Assembly (NCBI RefSeq): GCF_026626745.1 | Contig: NZ_JAPNJW010000001.1 | Span: 3,084,001 to 3,148,000, forward strand | Direction: 5' to 3' | DNA: 64,000 nt | Source of the DNA: Nannocystis sp. RBIL2 | GTDB taxonomy: Bacteria > Myxococcota_A > Polyangia > Nannocystales > Nannocystaceae | Shown: positions 61,639-64,000 of the stretch, in pieces | Layout of the letters: every line of letters begins with the position of its first letter | Position numbering within the stretch: the first letter of the stretch is position 1 | Made by a program: the position numbers and the translations under genes | Notes under the pieces: generated by a model | What the model was told of the DNA's origin: nothing | What the model saw: only the letters and a program-made list of their open reading frames with translations | The model's database searches: none

Positions 61639-63251
61639 AGGATCGTGCGGGACCAGATCGGCCGCTTCTCCCACAGCGTGGCCGATTTGGTCACGCTGAA
61701 GAAGAGCTTGCTCTTGGCGGTGAAGGTGCCCTTGCCGGGGGACAGGTCGAAGTTGGCCTTGAGGGAGAACGGGCCCAGCTCCATCGTCGCCGCGCCCTCG
61801 AAGCCGGCGTTGATCTTGCCGACCACCTCGACCCAGTCGCCGAGCGCGCCGCGGACCCCGATCTCGCCGCCGACCGACGGCGGCACCGACACCGTCCCGG
61901 CCGGCCCTGTGCGGTCGGGGTTGGCCTCGCGCGAGAACGTCAGCTTGAGCTCGCCCGTCACCGCGCCGTACACCTGGGCCTTCGCGCTCAGCAGCTCGAG
62001 GCCGAACGCGATCTCGGCCTTCGCCGACACCAGCGTCAGCGCCACCTCGACCTTGTAGTATTTATAGACGGTGTGGTTCTTCGGCCACTCCTTGTAGCCC
62101 CACTCGTACTCGAGGCTGCCGGCGAACACCTCGACCTCGACCGAGAAGGTCCAGCCGATCTTCGGCATCTTGTTGCCGAGCGCCTTGAAGAACTCGATGA
62201 GCCCGAGGATCTGCTTGCGCAGGTTCAGCACGAACTCGATGAACTCGGCGGCCTTGAACGACTGCGTCCAGTCCTTGCCGTTGCGGGTGAACGTGAAGCT
62301 CTTGGCAGTCGCCAGCGTGCGGCTGTCGACCGCGCCGCCGGTCTCGTACTTGTCGGACGAGTAGTCGCGGCCGCGGATCGTGCCGAGCTGCTGGGTCTGG
62401 GTGATCGTGTCGTGGCGGTTGCCGGACGACTCCGTGCGGCGATACAGCTCGGTGTTGCCGCTCGTGCGCATCTCCTCCTTGGTCGACTGCGACGTGCGGG
62501 CCATGCCGCGCGTCTCGGAGCTCGAGTTGTTGTCGTAGCTGACCTTGCCCTCTTTACCCCACGAGCTGGCCTTCTCGCGCTTGCGCACCGAGGGCAAGCT
62601 GAGGCCGATCTTGAAGATGTCGGGCGGGTAGACCGCGATCTTGTGCTTCCAGCTGTAGAACGCCTTGGGCTGCGGCGCCGGGCGGGCCCCGCAGGCCGCC
62701 ATCGTCACCACCCACACCGCCGGCGGCGGGAAGAAGAACTGGCGCAGGCCCGCGAAGAAGCCGATGCGCGTGATGTTGGCGAGGCGGTTCCTGAACCAGT
62801 TGGGCTCGTAGCTGACCGCGACCTCGTGGACCGGCCCGCGCAGCACCTTCGCCGGGCCGAGGTTGGCCGGCGGCTGGACCGTCAACGCCGGGTGCCCGGG
62901 CGAGTAGCCGGGGCCGCCGGAGGCCTTGACCGTGATCGTGTCGGCGTCGATGACCTCGAACCTGTCCGTCACCCGCGGGTTGCGCTTGTTCGGCGAGTGG
63001 ACCTGGTTGGTCATGATCTTGCCGCGCCCCTGGTCGAGCCAGAACGCGACGCTCTTGATCTCCCGCTTGTCGGCCACGCCGCAGTGCTTGCAGCTGAACT
63101 CGAGCTTGTCGAAGTCGCACGGCGGGACCTTGCGCGGCTGCTGCTTCTGGCAGGTCGCGCACGGCTTGTTGGCCGGCTGACCGGCCTTGCTCTTCAGGGC
63201 GGGCGGCGGCGTCTTGCGCGGCGCGGGTCTCGGGGCTGGTCTTTGGGTCAT
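61635..63251 (-). CDS. Large unknown protein with zinc-ribbon-like N-terminus
   Basis: 538 residues from the ATG at 63251, overlapping the upstream stop by 4 nt. The N-terminal ~60 residues are Pro/Lys-rich, with 'CATCQKQQ' and 'CDFDKLEFSCKHCGVADK' (two CxxC), probably a zinc ribbon. The middle is Ser/Thr-rich and charged ('SSSETRGMARTSQSTKEEMRTSGNTELYRR'). The C-terminal ~200 residues alternate hydrophobic strands ('WTFSVEVEVFAGSLEYEWGYKEW', 'KVEVALTLVSAKAEIAFGLELLSAKAQVYGAVTGELKLTFSRE', 'FSLKANFDLSPGKGTFTAKSKLFFSV'), suggesting a beta-barrel-like or membrane-acting structure. Candidate secreted effector. Confidence 0.65.
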   Translation of the reverse strand: MTQRPAPRPAPRKTPPPALKSKAGQPANKPCATCQKQQPRKVPPCDFDKLEFSCKHCGVADKREIKSVAFWLDQGRGKIMTNQVHSPNKRNPRVTDRFEVIDADTITVKASGGPGYSPGHPALTVQPPANLGPAKVLRGPVHEVAVSYEPNWFRNRLANITRIGFFAGLRQFFFPPPAVWVVTMAACGARPAPQPKAFYSWKHKIAVYPPDIFKIGLSLPSVRKREKASSWGKEGKVSYDNNSSSETRGMARTSQSTKEEMRTSGNTELYRRTESSGNRHDTITQTQQLGTIRGRDYSSDKYETGGAVDSRTLATAKSFTFTRNGKDWTQSFKAAEFIEFVLNLRKQILGLIEFFKALGNKMPKIGWTFSVEVEVFAGSLEYEWGYKEWPKNHTVYKYYKVEVALTLVSAKAEIAFGLELLSAKAQVYGAVTGELKLTFSREANPDRTGPAGTVSVPPSVGGEIGVRGALGDWVEVVGKINAGFEGAATMELGPFSLKANFDLSPGKGTFTAKSKLFFSVTKSATLWEKRPIWSRTIL

Positions 63252-63631
63252 GTCTCTGCCGGGCTCCCGTACAGGCTGGCGAGCAGCTCCATCGGCTCGG
63301 GCCACGATTGCAGCTCTTCGAGGTTGTGCAGCACCCCGATCGCGTCGTCGGAGTCGGCGAACCGCTCGTCGAACAGCGACGCGACCTCGAGGTGGCGCAG
63401 CAGCGACACCTCCTCGACGAGCCCGAGTTGCAGCCCGCGAGCCAGCCGCCGCTCGACCCACGCGCCAGCAACCTCGTCCGTCGCCTCGGCCCACCGCTCG
63501 GGGTGCGCGTCGCGGAGGTGGACGACCCCCCCCGCGACCAAGCGTCGGCGCGACAGGTTCGTCAGGGCCTCGATCTGCGGACGACGGATCTTGAGCATGG
63601 GCACCGTGACCGAGCGACGGGGCTCGACCAT
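63248..63631 (-). CDS. Small helical protein heading the unknown operon
   Basis: 127 residues from the ATG at 63631 (GGAG 9 nt upstream; ATG 63598, 'MLKIRRPQIEAL', is an alternative). 'LKIRRPQIEALTNLSRRRLVAGGVVHLRDAHPERWAEATDEVAGAWVERRLARGLQLGLVEEVSLLRHLEVASLFDERFAD' resembles the small helical proteins often seen at T6SS effector loci ('IRxxQxxAF...HLRxxFP...YGIxxExDVxRYIDLMFxFGxDFD'). Its stop overlaps the next ATG, so the three genes are translationally coupled. Confidence 0.65.
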   Translation of the reverse strand: MVEPRRSVTVPMLKIRRPQIEALTNLSRRRLVAGGVVHLRDAHPERWAEATDEVAGAWVERRLARGLQLGLVEEVSLLRHLEVASLFDERFADSDDAIGVLHNLEELQSWPEPMELLASLYGSPAET

Positions 63632-63871
63632 AGCGAACGGCTCCGCGTCCGCCTACAGCGTTCTGCGAGCACGGCGCGCGATACCGCGACGCGCAGGCCA
63701 CGCTGTGCGCGTCGCTTCGCGCGTCGCAGCCTCGCGCCGCGGCTCGCCATGGTCAGGTGACCGACGCCCGCGGCCCGTATCGTGCTTCGCCGCGCCGGGG
63801 TCGAACGACTGTCCGCATGCCCTCGCGCGCCCCCGAGCGAGCCGCGGCGCAAGTGCTACGATCGCGCCGTC

Positions 63872-64000
63872 ATGCACCGGAAGATCCTCCTCGCCATCTC
63901 GCTCGCGTGCCTGCCCTCGACCGGCTGCGACTCGCAGGCGTGTACGCTCATCGGTTGCGGCAGCACGTTCCAGATCGCGCTGCAGCGCGACGCCTGGACC
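63872..64000 (+). CDS. Lipoprotein N-terminus (cut by right edge)
   Basis: 43 residues seen. 'RKILLAISLACLPSTGC' is a lipoprotein signal with Cys19, followed by 'DSQACTLIGCGSTFQIALQRDAW'. TACGAT (63857-63862) ends 9 nt before the ATG, the leaderless pattern. The rest lies outside the window. Confidence 0.7.
   Translation, partial: MHRKILLAISLACLPSTGCDSQACTLIGCGSTFQIALQRDAWT

Overview
The window is a very GC-rich (about 70% or more by eye), gene-dense chromosomal segment. It looks like a myxobacterium (Myxococcota), most probably of the Nannocystis/Plesiocystis type. The reasons are the many lipoproteins with Thr/Ser-rich linkers straight after the lipobox Cys (often 'CGDD' or 'CGD'), Cys-rich 'CGDG...ExCDDG' modules, a single-RRM RNA-binding protein, an ECF sigma factor, a NACHT protein and a RiPP cluster. 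No rRNA, tRNA, insertion sequence or CRISPR array was seen. The taxonomic call is inference.

Layout. 0-2 kb: a response regulator cut by the left edge, then rplM-rpsI with a terminator. 2-3.7 kb: about 1 kb of decayed repeats, then an RRM protein. 3.8-7 kb: type I modification and specificity genes (hsdM-hsdS) with no hsdR in view. 7-10 kb: a membrane protein, two Thr-rich lipoproteins and a PTH2-like protein. 9.8-13.1 kb: a large NACHT ATPase that looks like an immune-type STAND protein. 13.3-17 kb: lipoproteins and an ABC-type IV membrane protein. 17.2-18.9 kb: a compact graspetide (microviridin-like RiPP) locus with two paralogous precursors, each behind its own near-identical promoter, one MvdC/MvdD-like ATP-grasp ligase and a strong terminator. 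18.9-20.7 kb: an ECF sigma factor translationally coupled to a haloalkane dehalogenase. 22-27.5 kb: a PhoX-like lipoprotein with a collagen-like stalk, a di-haem protein and a class II HDAC-like enzyme. 27.6-39 kb: surface lipoproteins, an ArsR/SRPBCC pair, an EF-hand-like protein and a Notum/pectinacetylesterase-family lipoprotein. 39-49 kb: a Tat lipoprotein amine oxidase, a YugP-type protease, a phospholipase D lipoprotein, a P450 and an arrestin-like protein. 49.4-55.6 kb: a type VI secretion effector operon (vgrG, PAAR-amidohydrolase fusion, unknown, FHA-DUF4123). 55.7-64 kb: small membrane proteins, a quinone oxidoreductase/TetR divergent pair, a PA14-GH43 lipoprotein, and a three-gene overlapping operon that may be another effector set.

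Two signals cut across the genes. First, a dispersed repeat family: a 10-bp palindrome of consensus GGACATGTCC recurs in short arrays with an almost exact 14-bp centre-to-centre period (10-bp unit plus 4-bp spacer). There are more than 20 loci in 64 kb. Most are intergenic, but several sit in frame inside genes (hsdM, the di-haem protein, PhoX-like, arrestin-like). Some neighbouring units show compensatory changes, which suggests hairpins. I know of no described family that matches. Second, about 20 genes carry a TAnnnT-type -10 hexamer ending only 5-10 nt (mode 7) before the start codon, several with a -35 at 16-18 bp. This implies widespread leaderless or near-leaderless mRNAs, including rplM and both local one-component regulators.

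How the genes work together: the region is mainly cell-surface and interbacterial biology. It combines about 16 predicted lipoproteins, secreted hydrolases, a T6SS effector module, a RiPP, a NACHT sensor and a restriction-modification remnant, as expected for a predatory soil bacterium. The ribosomal protein operon is the only clearly housekeeping unit. All calls come from reading the sequence and from knowledge of families; no database search was run.
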